Assembly: GCA_964017065.1 (NCBI GenBank)
Contig: OZ024789.1
Coordinates: 4,836,018 to 4,900,017, forward strand
DNA length: 64,000 nucleotides
Reading direction: 5' to 3'
DNA from: Haliclona indistincta
Lineage: Eukaryota; Porifera; Demospongiae; Haplosclerida; Chalinidae
In this document: positions 36,025-46,899 of the stretch, in pieces
Position numbering within the stretch: the stretch's first letter is position 1
Layout: each line of letters starts with the position of its first letter
Made by a program: the position numbers and the translations under genes
The notes under the pieces: model-generated
What the model was told of the DNA's origin: nothing
Database searches by the model: none
What the model saw: only the letters and a program-made list of their open reading frames with translations

Positions 36025-36122
36025 AGCCTCATTCCCAGGCTCTCTGGTAATCTCTACTGGTCTTTGAGATTGCTAGCTGAAGTTAAAATCCGACAGAGAG
36101 CCTAGGAATGCATGAGGCTGCA
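36025..36122. mobile_element. Short MITE in the GPKOW pseudogene
   Basis: The ends AGCCTCATTCCCAGGCTCTC and GAGAGCCTAGGAATGCATGA with GGCT are inverted relative to each other. The matching part of the source copy lacks it, so it inserted after the duplication or was lost from the source. Confidence 0.55.
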
Positions 36123-37211
36123 CATACATGTACATACACACATACGCACGCACACACACACACAGACACATAAACACACACACAGTGTCACACACACACT
36201 GTCTGATTCTTGTATTGGTTGTACATATGCACACACCATTGTCTAACTCTTTATGTTATTTTTAGCAGACTATCTCAGCGCAAAGATGATCGACCTTATG
36301 ACCATTCTAGTAGTCGAGATGAAAGAAAGCGTCAACACTCACCACCTCCCTCCTCCTCCTCCTCCTCTCACCACTCCTCACAACCAGCATCATAGATGGT
36401 GAGAAACCACAACGAAGAGAAGAGGAAGCACCCCTCACACGCTAAGCATGACAGCAAAAAGGACAAAAGGAGAGAGAAGGTGACAAAACAGAACAGTGCT
36501 GGATGGCGTCTCATCTGAGAGTGAGGATTATCGACCAAGATTATCAGAGAGGAAATATTACAACAACAATTAAGGTGCTCAAAAATACATGTCTTTGTAA
36601 ATGTGACTGTTAAAGCATTGTACATGTGTAATGTGGTTGCCGATAGGGAATGTAGTCTCATAACACTCGGTTACCTCCTACCAACAAGGGATGACAAAAT
36701 GGCGGCTATGTAGCTGCTTGGTCTTATACTACAAACCGTACATGAAGTACTAGTTGTTGTGTAGGGGTTAAACTATCTGTATGAGGGGTTGTGTAAAGGT
36801 GCTTTCTTGATAGTGGTAGCTGTAGCCGTGAGACTAACAGATCAACACCATCATGATGGGTAACTGGTTCTCCATTCATTGCTATCAGGTGGTGATACTA
36901 GATGTGGTTAGCCTGGATACCTGTGTGTGTCAGACCATTGATGGAAAGCTACTAGAAGGTACAGTATGATTCTGTGTGTAGCACACATACAAACTCCATT
37001 TTTTTTGGTAGGCATTTATCAAGATATGTTGGAGACAGTTATACCGAAGCCTCCTTCCGACCAAGTTATGATCGTTGCTGGAAAGAGAAAAGGGCAGGTG
37101 AGTAATATCAGTGTGACTGAGTGAGGGTGATTCAAATCTCTTGTGTACACACACTGGGAACAGTACGGGTTGTGCTAGACTGCAGTGAGCCAGTGGACTG
37201 CGTGACCTCAC

Positions 37212-38514
37212 CAAGGGCATATCTAGTCTAGCCGCTAGCCCTCTTTTCGCTAATAATTAATGGGCGGGGTCACGGCAAGGCGAAAAGAGGGTCTAGCAAA
37301 ACTCGCAAGTCAATGAGTTTCAACTGACCAATCAGATTTTTCGTGTATATAGTAGCCCCAATATGTTAAGGAGAAGGCGTGTACACGTGGTTTTCATTGC
37401 CATGTCGGTGTGTCAACAGTTAGCCGCTGCTATTGAAAGGAAAGATTCAATCGTGAATGACTCGCTTACTAGTAGTCTGACGCTGTTCGGATACACCTCG
37501 GTAAAGCCTGTACAGTTGGAAGCTATTCATGACCTGCTCGAAGAAGTGAGACGAAGAAGTGTGCTTCTACAGTGGTGACACACGCTGTTGGTACAGAGAT
37601 CTTCCTCCAACAGACTATTAACAACGTCTCCTAAATGTGTGCGCTGTCCAAGGCGGTCGTCTGACAAACGGTATGCTCTGCTAGGATCAACTAATACTTC
37701 TTTGCATATTCCACACGCCATTACACTTTGACAGCAGCAGACTCAGCGCGTGCAGGCTGTACTGTGGCTAGTGCAAAACCCGCGAGCCCCACCCGCCACT
37801 TGAGGTAAGTGGTCGTGAACACTCCTTCTCAACATCAAAGAAACTCGATTTCGTGCGAGTTTTGCTAGACCCTCTTTTCGCCTTGCCGTGACCCCGCCCA
37901 TTAATTATTAGCGAAAAGAGGGCTAGCGGCTAGACTAGGGCATATCGAGCCGCGAAGCGGCGAGAGGGCATGCAACTAATGTAGACGGCATAGTGCTGAG
38001 TGCTACTATAAATAGAATTTATAACTATTAATAAGTTAATGTTTCCGGTTGGTCACGTGCACTAGAATGATTTGCTGAGTGCGCGCGAATACACACTTTA
38101 CTGTTGATGTCGCCATCGATACTGCATAGCGCGCATGAAGCAAAGGCGAAGATGGACCTAGAGAGCGGTTCTGGAGAATGGCTCTGCTGTCTCAGGCGTC
38201 TGTACTTCTTGCGCAAAGCTGTGGCAGCCACCGTTGTACTCATAGGTGCTTTAGATACAATAGATCCAGGTAAACTGCTAGTATGCTTATCCATGGGCAC
38301 TGAGTCACCAGCTGCCGCTCTTGATACGCGCTGCCGCCCTGTGGTAACCGGAAGTAAGTCAGGACACGCCTGCACACTTTTGCGAACGGCCGTTTATGTT
38401 AAGTTTACGTGATTATACGGATGACTATTTATAGTAACAGTCAGCACTATGCCGTCTACACTATGGTATTCAGAGTTGCATGCCCTCTTGCCGCTAAGGT
38501 TCGATGAGCCCTTG
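37212..38514. mobile_element. Non-autonomous relative of the P-like transposon, perfect 7-bp TSD
   Basis: The ends CAAGGGCATATC and ATGAGCCCTTG match the element at 24462-34072. The flanks are ACCTCAC at 37205-37211 and 38515-38521. The empty site, one ACCTCAC, is present in the source copy of the duplication at about 52812-52818 (- strand). Net of its own insertion it is about 580 bp, with the left and right subterminal regions including the 5' end of the transposase gene (38190-38270 resembles 29330-29400). It is an internal deletion derivative. Confidence 0.93.
37224..37937. mobile_element. 714-bp TAGTCTAG-family element, 9-bp TSD GGGCATATC
   Basis: Same TIRs as 3652-4426, flanked by GGGCATATC at 37215-37223 and 37938-37946. 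The left half keeps an ORF (37402-37578) whose FGYTSVKPVQLEAIHDLL resembles the motif that opens RecQ-type helicases. The right half (- strand, 37527-37721) keeps MACGICKEVL ... VCHHCRSTLLRL, a ZAD-like finger. The internal deletion joint differs from that in the other copy. Confidence 0.88.
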
Positions 38515-38645
38515 ACCTCACCTTGTCACAGATATCCCAATGCCTCTATTGTGTGAGGTTGTCTGTTAAAGATAAACATGTTTGTTATATCTCAGTGGGC
38601 AAGTCCAGAGCCTGCTGTATCCAGATAAGTTGTCCATTTCTATAT

Positions 38646-40231
38646 CCGGTGCAACGCAATGTTATCACCAGCTATTGTAGTAGAATTCTGTATTCTTGTA
38701 CAAGATATGTATCTCTGTACATCATTCCAGTCAAAAACACTTTTTATACATATTGCTTCCATTAGCAGTTCTGCTAATAGTCGAAGGAACAAGCATATTC
38801 CTATGCATTTTAACATGCTCATTGTATGTTTGTGAATAAGTGGACGAATTATGAATTGATAAAAAGGAATGAATGGTATTGTGAACAGCCAGGCGGTATT
38901 TATTCCATAAGTCAACCACATAATTATTAGTTATGCCGCTGTTCTTTGGCAAAAGATCTAATGGTGCCAAGCTGAGTCATACAATGTGTACAATATAAAA
39001 TTGTGGTTAAAATCTTATTAATAATTATTTGGATGTTTAGTGCTTACATTATGTGTCCGCCATCTAGCTATAGATTTCACTTTTAACAGAGTTACATTTC
39101 TTCAATGCACAATATTATGCTGCATAATTAGACCACTGTAGATTGATGATATTCATAAGCTGTGGCTAATTCTGTTTATTATTACTGTAAAATAACTGAT
39201 TACGTAATACAAATTGATACAGTTGTGTTCTTGAATGTATTCTCAATCTGTACTTCACTCAGTACATTTTAACTACAGTTGCTGTCCTAAACAAGTGCCA
39301 GAATTCCACTGATCACATTCTCGAAAACAAAACTAGCAATTCTTCTTCATCAACACTGTCTCTCATTCCTTCTTCACTCAAAGTGATCATCAAACCATCA
39401 TACAGTGATACAGCAACACAATACTCTCCTCCACCAACCACTGCTACTGAGAACTATTCTACCAATCTTGTTGTACCATCTTTACCAGCTCTTCCTACCA
39501 CGAATACAACACTTCACTCAATGCAAGATTTCAACACCAAAGCAACTCAAACAGACAACCACAATAACACACTCACTTCAGTATCAACACAAACAGACAA
39601 TCATTCTAGATCTGGTGCACTAGAGGTCAACACCGGCTTTTCAAATAATCCCGAACTACTTCTCCTCTCTCTCCCTCCCTCCCTCCCTCGATCCCTCCCT
39701 CCCTCTCTCTCTCTCTCTCTCTTCCTTTGTTATTGCCTCAAGTTCGGCCGCTTGTTATTGTTCTCCCTCTTAACAAACATGTCCCTACTTCAATGTGACT
39801 GCTAAGAACATTATTGGATTATAAGTACTGTAGTGCCATTATTGTTATTATTGTTGTTAAATATTATTATTAGTGGTCATTTTTTGTTGATTGGCACAGT
39901 AGAAGGGTTGTGCATGGGGCTGTTCCATCGCACCCAATGTATCCTCTTTTGAAGCGCGACATTGGCAACAGTAACTCTGCTGTCATGTCAAAAGCAATAA
40001 GTGTAGATCTGGTATGGGCCTGAAGGGAGAGGATTTGAGGAAGAGATCACAAATTCTCTCCCTCATTGTGGGCTGGTTCTTCCCTTCCAGGCCCATTTGG
40101 TGGCTGGGTTTGGGATGGGAGGGCCAAGCCTGATGGCACAAGACCCTCCATACCTCCGCTCCATATCACCACCCTTATTATGCATGCATATGGTGATAGG
40201 ACTAAAGAGAATATCTCTCAACATCCCTACC
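38646..40231. other. Intergenic; S/T-rich ORF relic and CT-rich tract
   Basis: 38646-39250 shows nothing recognisable. 39290-39650 contains an open frame rich in Ser/Thr with KATQTDN and STQTDN repeats. A broken copy lies at 44870-45000 and 45620-45790, split by an LRR relic, which suggests a duplicated gene fragment. 39656-39725 is a (CCCT/CT)n tract. 39900-40230 has no evident feature. Confidence 0.4.
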
Positions 40232-43200
40232 CTAGTCCTTAGATCGAAGAACAAGTCCCTGCAGATTGGGAAGGTGTGTTCTTCTTGAGAATGTTAATAA
40301 GTTGTGATTCCTCCATGAATCTTCTAAGGTCTTACGGACTCTGATATGATTATGAGAAACATCAAGATTTAGTTGCAAAGAATGATTTGAATTGTATGCT
40401 TGAGCAATATACTCTGCTGCTTTATCAGTTATTCCTGTGCAGCTAAGATTCAAGTAGACTAGTGTGGTATTGTGCTGAAGACCTTCACAGAGACAGTAAA
40501 CTCCTTCATCGTAGAGCAGATTATATGATAGATCAAGGTGTTTGAGATGCTTGTTTTCTTGTAGCATGGTAGTAAGTGCCTTAGCCATAGGAGTATCCTT
40601 TTTAACTTCAAGATTTATGTTGCTAAGATTCAAGTACACTAATGTGGTATTGTTCTGAAGACCTTGAAAGACACAACCTGCATTTTGAAATTTGCAATTG
40701 CTTGATAGATCAAGGCGTGTGAGTGTCTTGTTGACTTGAAGCATTGTAGTGAGTGCCTGAGCAGTATCCTCTGTAACTACAAGTCCTGTATCACTGAGAT
40801 ACAACTGAACTAAAGTGGTATTGCACTGAAGACCTTCAAAACTAAACCTAGTTCCTGAGATAAAAAGTGTAAAATTGTTTGAAAGATCAAGATGTGTAAG
40901 TGTGTTGTTGACTTGAAGCATTGTACCAAGTACCCTAGAAGTACTCATTCTCATTTCAAGTCCTGTACGACTAAGATTTAAATAAACTAGTGTATTATTG
41001 TGCTGAAGACCTTTAAATACACAGTAAGCTCCTTGGTCAGAGAAGTTTGAATTGTATGATAGATCAAGGTGTGTCAGTGTCTTGTTGACTTGAAGCATTG
41101 TAATGAGTGCTTGAGCAATATCTTTTGTCATTGTAAGTCCCATATCGCAGAGATTTAAATAGACTAGTGTATCATTTTGTTGAAGAACTTGAAATACACA
41201 GTAAGCTCCTTGGTCAGATAAGCTTGAATTGTAAGATAGATCAAGGTGTGCGAGTGTCTTGTTGACCTGAAGCATTGTAGTGAGTGCCTGAGAAGTGTCT
41301 TCTGTCATTGTAAGTCCCGTATCGCTGAGATTTAAATAGACTAGGGTATCATTTTGTTGAAGAACTTGAAATAAACAGTAAGCTCCTTGGTTAGATAAGC
41401 TTGAATTGTTTGATAGATCAAGGTGAGTGAGTGTCTTGTTGACCTGAAGCATTGTAGTGAGTGCCTGAGCAACATCCTGTGTAGTATAAAGATTGTTTTC
41501 TATTCCACAGAGTTTCAAGTGAGTTAATGTTTTATTGTGCTGCATTCCTTGAATAATATAAATACTAGCAAAGCCACTAGTATTTGCTCTTAAGCTAAAA
41601 TGCATTAGGGACTTATTAATTTTAATCATATTTTTGATAACTTTGCCATTGTTTTCTTTGCTAGTGCATTCATATTCTGGTTCTAGAATATTAATATTCA
41701 GAGTAGTAAGGTGATTGTTGGACTGTAGCGCCTTTGCGAGAGGTAAGAAACCATCAGTACTCATCATACTCTCAATCGTTAACTTTGATACAGCTGACGA
41801 TTGTTCTAAGAAAGATGCTATCAACCTTGCACTTTTTACAAAAATCTTTTGCAATTCGGAAAACTCTATTTCTAATCTGGCAGCACATGTTTGATACTTT
41901 GAGAGTTCAAGCAATAACAACCTTAATCTGTGATCATCAATCTCTGTAGCTATCTTGAGTTGTACATTTGATGTATCAGATGAAGGTACAGACAGTAGCG
42001 AGGCTATATAATAACCAATAGCCAAATAGTCCACTGGGTTTAAGAGAGAATCTAAAACGATAATTCGAAAATTTATTAAATTGCACAAAGATGGCTCTTG
42101 TGCTTCATAAAAGCAGTGCAACAAAGGAAGAACATCTTTGATACTTGATTTTTGTCGTGAATATGCTGATATGAAATCTTGTATTGCTGGATTGGCAAGT
42201 CTAGTGAAGCCACTATAGTAATGCAGTACAGCTTGAAACCGAGAACTACCAAACATTTGTTTGAATACTTCCAATTGTTGACTAGAATCCATGTGTGATA
42301 TACGATAAGCAGCAAGGAGCTCTTGAACTGAGAGGTGAAGAAAATTGTAAGAAAGCGATTTGCTGAGAAGTGTGAGTCCCTCAACAGCCTGAAGGAGCCC
42401 CAAAGATGGTAGATTAGTTGGAAGTTGGGTTTTTTTTAAATCCCTTCCGTAAAATACTACGTTGTCCTGCATCACTCCCTCATACGCAAGTAAACTAAGA
42501 TTACTCAGTTTAGATTTGAGTTCATCAGGAGGATGATCGAAAGAACAAGATACAAAACTTTCAGATTCATGTGTTTCTTTTTCTCGGGCTATGCAGCAGA
42601 GTACAAGATTACAGAAAAGCTCATGGAGGGTGGTAGGTAGGGCTCCCTTCATTGTCAGGAATATGTGCACCAGTATTGCTACATGTAGAGGTACATAGCA
42701 GTAACCTTCTATAACTGGGTACTCTTCAAGATGCTGGACAAGCTTCTGAATGTGAGTGCTGTTGCCATCCAAAGCTTTCTCAATATACTCACGAATCTGG
42801 TGTTGAGTGAATCCCAGGATCTCTACTCGTCGATCAGCAACGTGGAGCAGGTTTCCTGAGGACACTGGTCGAGAGGTGATCAGAACAGTGCTTTGATGAA
42901 GAAAGAGCTTGTGTGGCTGTCGAATTATTGTTGATACTAGAGAGTTGTTCTGTAGATGAGATGGAAATTCGTCCCATCCATCAAAGATAAAAAGCACATT
43001 ACATCCAGAAATAGCTTGTATTCTAGTGGCGACCATTTTAGAATCTTCTAAAGTACTTGGTAGAATATCAGCCAAGGTAGTAGCATTCTGGACAGCTTGA
43101 TCACGTAAGTAAACAAGAACCACAAGATTGAATATGTCTAAAAAGTGAACATCACCTCGAGCCCATTTGTGGCATATATGGAGGGCAAGTGTGCTGTTTC

Positions 43201-44127
43201 CTCCTCCTGGGGCTCCTTCAATGAGAATTACTCTTGTATGAAGAGGAGGTGGTAGCACAACTAGTGGTTGCATTGTTGCGAAGAGGTTGTTGAGAACGAT
43301 TGGTTCTTTGTAACTCATGATAGTTTCTATTCTTCCTTGCTGTGCCAGTCTGACCATTTCTTCCTCTCTGTCTCCACGTCGTTGTTCCTTACTACTAATC
43401 ATTGCTAGCTGGATGAATTCACATCGCGGGAGGTGACTCCAATGTTGGGAGGTGTGGCTCTGAGACATAGATGTGTATAATCCTCTGAGATAAGATGCAT
43501 AAGAGCTGAAAGGAATAGAATCTTGAATTTCTTGTTCAGTTCTTTGAGATCCTGTTAAAGAATCCGAGGATGGTAAGCAGACAGAATTTTGAGTAGTTGC
43601 TTGAAGGACGATTGACACTGGCAGTTGTACAGAAGAACAACCGTGTGTAGCAGTCACTGGTTCTGTTGCTTGTGGGGCAATTGGAACATCTGTATCATTA
43701 AGTGATAAACATTTGATTATGCACAATTATCAAACATACCTTGTTCAACTATTGTTTTTTCAATGAGCTCAGCAAGTGCACCCAGTTCAGACTGTCTGAG
43801 ACACTCGATCAAGTGTTGATATGAACGAGTAGGTGCATCACTTGTCAGCCATTTCTGGATGATAGCTGCTGTGACACTCTCAGCACCATTATGGATGTGG
43901 TTCTTCTTGAGCAGATCAACCATTGTTCCATTCTTGTCTTGTAGGAGATACATTCCAAATATCTCGTAGTTACTAGCAGCAATCGTTTCAATGACTCTCA
44001 TTGGTTTACCATCAGCTCCTTTCATTTCCATAAGACCCAGTACTGTGGGCTTTTCAAGAACTGGCTCATCTTGAAAAGTGTCAGAGCACACAACAGCTGG
44101 TTTCTTTTTACTTCCTTTCTGTCCCAT
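40232..44127 (-). CDS. DEATH-NACHT-LRR receptor (NLR type), 1281 aa, Walker A Lys replaced
   Basis: Exons 44127-43740 and 43689-40232 join in phase across a 50-bp intron. Exon 1 starts MGQKGSKKK, a myristoylation-like and polybasic N-terminus, then a Death-like domain (GAESVTAAIIQKWLTSDAPT, QHLIECLRQSELGALAELIE; about residues 30-128). Exon 2 has the NACHT ATPase: Walker A reads EGAPGGGNSTLAL, with Asn (codon 43196-43198, near residue 294) where Lys is expected; Walker B is VLFIFDGWDEFPS. HQSTVLITSRPVSSG and the winged-helix region follow. About six 177-bp repeats (40490-41480) encode paired leucine-rich repeats such as LTHLDLSNNSSLSNQGAYC. NLRs sense microbial or stress signals in the cytoplasm and oligomerise through ATP binding. 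The reading frame is intact, so loss of Lys looks like an altered function rather than a dead gene. Confidence 0.9.
40490..41490 (-). repeat. Six tandem 177-bp LRR-coding units
   Basis: The motif AGATCAAGGTGTGTGAGTG-like recurs near 40530, 40702, 40882, 41059, 41236 and 41413, mostly 177 bp apart (59 codons, two LRRs each). The divergent NLR at 60845-63880 has fewer than two such units. Tandem duplication explains the expansion. Confidence 0.85.
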
Positions 44128-44369
44128 TACTCCAGCAGATTAGACTGACTTGATAGCATAGGGAGACAGCTCAAAAACACCACACAGACACGCCCTAGTA
44201 TTACCGTGAATCAGGATACTGCGTTGCTATGGAAATAATGATTATGATGACATCAGAATTCATAGTCAGTGGCACCATGTAGTCTACATGTCAGCACTAC
44301 AATTATGAATTCTGTTATCACCATATCATGGAGAGCAACCCTATCTTCGATTCTCATTTTTCCGTAAAA

Positions 44370-44470
44370 TATTTCCAAACTTCTTCAGTTATCAGCAGCA
44401 ATCGTTTTCGGTAATGCAGTTCCCATCATTTCCATAAGATACAGTAGTGTAGGTTTGTTCTTTGTATAAA
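44370..44470 (-). pseudogene. Decayed Death-domain exon relic
   Basis: Resembles 43965-44075 of the NLR above: AGCAGCAATCGTTT and CATCATTTCCATAAGA blocks and a GTGGG/GTAGG-TTT tail appear in the same order, with indels and no open frame. It lies 240 bp upstream of the intact NLR start. Confidence 0.55.
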
Positions 44471-45036
44471 ATCACACTATCAAGTGCTTTAATTAATTCT
44501 TTGTGGCATGTAGCACTTGTAAACTTTCATACATTGTATACAGTAGATCACATACTGTAGCAGTGACATGTCTGTTACCTGAATATGTGCTGCTCAAGTC
44601 AGAATAAACTGGTCACTAGTGTACAAACAGCCAGCTGTTTGACATGTCGCAATTATCTCCGGATAATTATCTTCTTTGATAGTCACTAAAATAGCATGTC
44701 TAAAAGCCATAATTTTGCTTGAATTTCAATTTTTCTACAATGTGTGCATGCACAGCACACAGAATGCACAATACTTGTGTATATGTAATTAGCATTATTA
44801 AACTGTATCGCTAAATCATTTTTGTGCTCTTGCATGTATTCTTAATGATAATTTTACTTCATTTGCTGCCATAAACAAGTGCCAGAAGTGCTGACAACGC
44901 AGAAGCTAGAAAACTAATGACCTCTTTGTCGACACCTCCCTTCATTCCTTTTCCTCTCAAAGTGAAAATTCGGCAACACAATTACACATTACCTCTCCTC
45001 CTACTTCAGCTATAGCTGTTTAGGCACCTCACTTTA

Positions 45037-45605
45037 TTTCTCTTTGGTATTGTGCTGAAGGCCTTCAAAGATACACCTAGCTCTTGAGACTAAGAATTGC
45101 CAATTTTCTGATAGATCAAGGTGTGTAAGTGTCTTGTTGACTTTAAGCATTGTAGTGAGTGCCTGAGCAGTCTCTTCTGCAGCTATACATTTTTCCTAAG
45201 ATTCAAATGAACTAGTCAGTGTATTATTATGCTGAAGACCTTGAAATACAGAACTGCAGTAGGCTTTGTGATCAAGGAATTCTTTATTGCATGATAAATC
45301 AAGGTGTGAGTGACTTGTTGACCGTTTGAAGCATTGTTACAGTAGTGAGTGCCTGAGCAGTATCCTCTGTAGCTACAAGTCCTGTACTTCGATCCGTGGT
45401 TCAAATGAGTTAATTTTTTATTACGCAGTAGTCCTTGAATATTGTAGTAACCATCCTAGCCTTCGATTCATTGCATATGTGTTCCAGTTTCAATTGCAGT
45501 AATAGGTGATTGCTGGACTGTAGAGCTTGTGTGAGAGATAAAAGCACTTCTTTAGTGAATAATTTGTTTCATAGTTAACTTTGATACAGCTGATGATAGT
45601 TCTAA
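45037..45605 (-). pseudogene. Decayed NLR leucine-rich repeat relic
   Basis: On the - strand it matches the LRR half of the neighbouring NLR: two diverged LRR units (GATAGATCAAGGTGTGTAAG at about 45110 and a second near 45292), then a block like 41690-41805 (GGACTGTAGAGCTTGTG, TTAACTTTGATACAGCTGAT). Indels break every frame. It interrupts a copy of the S/T-rich sequence found at 39290-39650. Confidence 0.7.
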
Positions 45606-45839
45606 GAGCAATTTCTCCTGTGTATTCTGCACCATCTCTACCTACCACAGACTCAAATGTCCGTCATTCTCACAATGATAATTTTATTTTAACACAAAAG
45701 CAGCTCAAACAGACGACAAATGAGGTATCACTTATTTCAACATCGACAGCAGATGTCAACACTAGCTTTTTAAACTACCAAACTACCTCGATTACTACAG
45801 CAACAAAATCACAAAGTGTCTGAGTATTATTTTGTATTA

Positions 45840-46037
45840 GCACATCAAATTTAAATTAAGGATTGAGAGAGCTGTTCATGGAACATCACAGCAGCTAACA
45901 CTGGGTCTGCTACAGAGGGAGCTAGCTAGTCTGAAGAACAAGGTAGTCATGGAGGAGAACACATACACTGATATGGTGCTCAATGGTAGACAAGCTGAGA
46001 GAGAGAGAGACAGAGAGAAGAGATTGAACACTTAACA
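45840..46037 (+). pseudogene. Possible coiled-coil exon fragment
   Basis: After a TTTTGTATTAG acceptor-like site an open frame reads RIERAVHGTSQQLTLGLLQR and ELASLKNKVVMEENTY, then an Arg/Glu-rich tail and a stop. It looks like a coiled coil. No family is recognised and no upstream exon is secure, so it may be a leftover of the duplicated S/T-rich fragment. Confidence 0.3.
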
Positions 46038-46739
46038 CTGACCATGCATACACTAAAGATTCTAGTATAAGTATCTCATGAATTGTCAAGTTTGTTGTAG
46101 TCTGTTATTCACGTACTGTACATAGCTTGCATGCAAAGTGCATTTTCCCACAGGTCACGCCCATACACGCAACACACCCCCGTATTTGAGCCAACGCCTC
46201 GATTGGGTTGAGTACGATCTGCTGGCTGCACTCTGGAGCACTGTAGCGTCTTAATTTGTTTGCCTCGTCTTTGCTGCAACTCGTACACGAAGAGCAACAG
46301 TTGCAAAGACGATATCCAGCAATTTTGCAACCGCAGGGACGCGCATCGATGACTGCTCGTTGCAGACCAGCCCCGCCCCCTCTGAGTTGGAAGAGCTCGC
46401 GTTTGCAGTACAAGACCCAAAGACAAGTAATAAGTGAGTGCAACATAGAAAAGCTTATATAGTGCGTGTTGCTTTATTCTGCATACTTGCGTGTTGCTTA
46501 TGAAGCGTATTTTGTGCAAATTTTGTCATAGGATAGTGGACCATTTTCTAGCGATGATATTCATGCTAGTACCCACAAAATATGAATCTGCTAACTCGTA
46601 ATCGCTACCTGCAGTTTGAATCTCGCTGGGGTAGCTCCTCTAGTCAGTGACAAATTGTGCCCAGCAATGATATTCACAAGAAATGACTTTGAAGATGTAA
46701 TTCAAAGTTACAACGTTACATAAAGATAAACTGGTTGTA

Positions 46740-46896
46740 CAGTGGAACCCCTCTTAGAGGACACCCCTCATCCCTCTATAATGGACACTTACTGAATCCC
46801 AAATAACCCACATAATGTATAATAAACCCCTGACCAGAGGACACCCTTTCTATAATGGCTGGTCCCAATGGAGTCCACCTTAGAGAGGTTCCACTG
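46740..46896. mobile_element. 157-bp CAGTGGAACC MITE, TA target duplication
   Basis: Ends CAGTGGAACCCCTCTTAGAG and CTTAGAGAGGTTCCACTG, flanked by TA. Same family as 56877-57045. The ends suit Tc1/mariner-pogo transposases. Confidence 0.85.
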
Positions 46897-46899
46897 TAT

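Larger units (their letters stand above)
34073..38645 (+). pseudogene. GPKOW: Inverted partial duplicate of GPKOW (exons 9-13)
   Basis: This segment is the reverse complement of about 52690-56815, covering GPKOW intron 8 to intron 13. Exon copies are at 35331-35409, 35941-35980, 36266-36574, 36889-36958 and 37012-37097. Exon 11 has an in-frame TAG at 36393-36395 where the functional copy reads AAG, and small indels downstream shift the frame. Exons 1-8 and 14 are absent, so it cannot make the protein. Introns keep homologous microsatellites. A 1.3-kb nested insertion (37212-38514) interrupts intron 13, and a short inverted-repeat insert (about 36025-36120) has no counterpart in the source copy. 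The left border coincides with the end of the P-like transposon. Confidence 0.88.

Noticed and set aside
38522..38765. ORF read as the last exon of the GPKOW duplicate
   Set aside because: It is intron 13 sequence; the true last exon lies at 50398-50526 and was not duplicated.
46105..46519. Cys-rich ORFs on the - strand
   Set aside because: Overlapping frames in a locally GC-rich stretch; no motif spacing or splice support.
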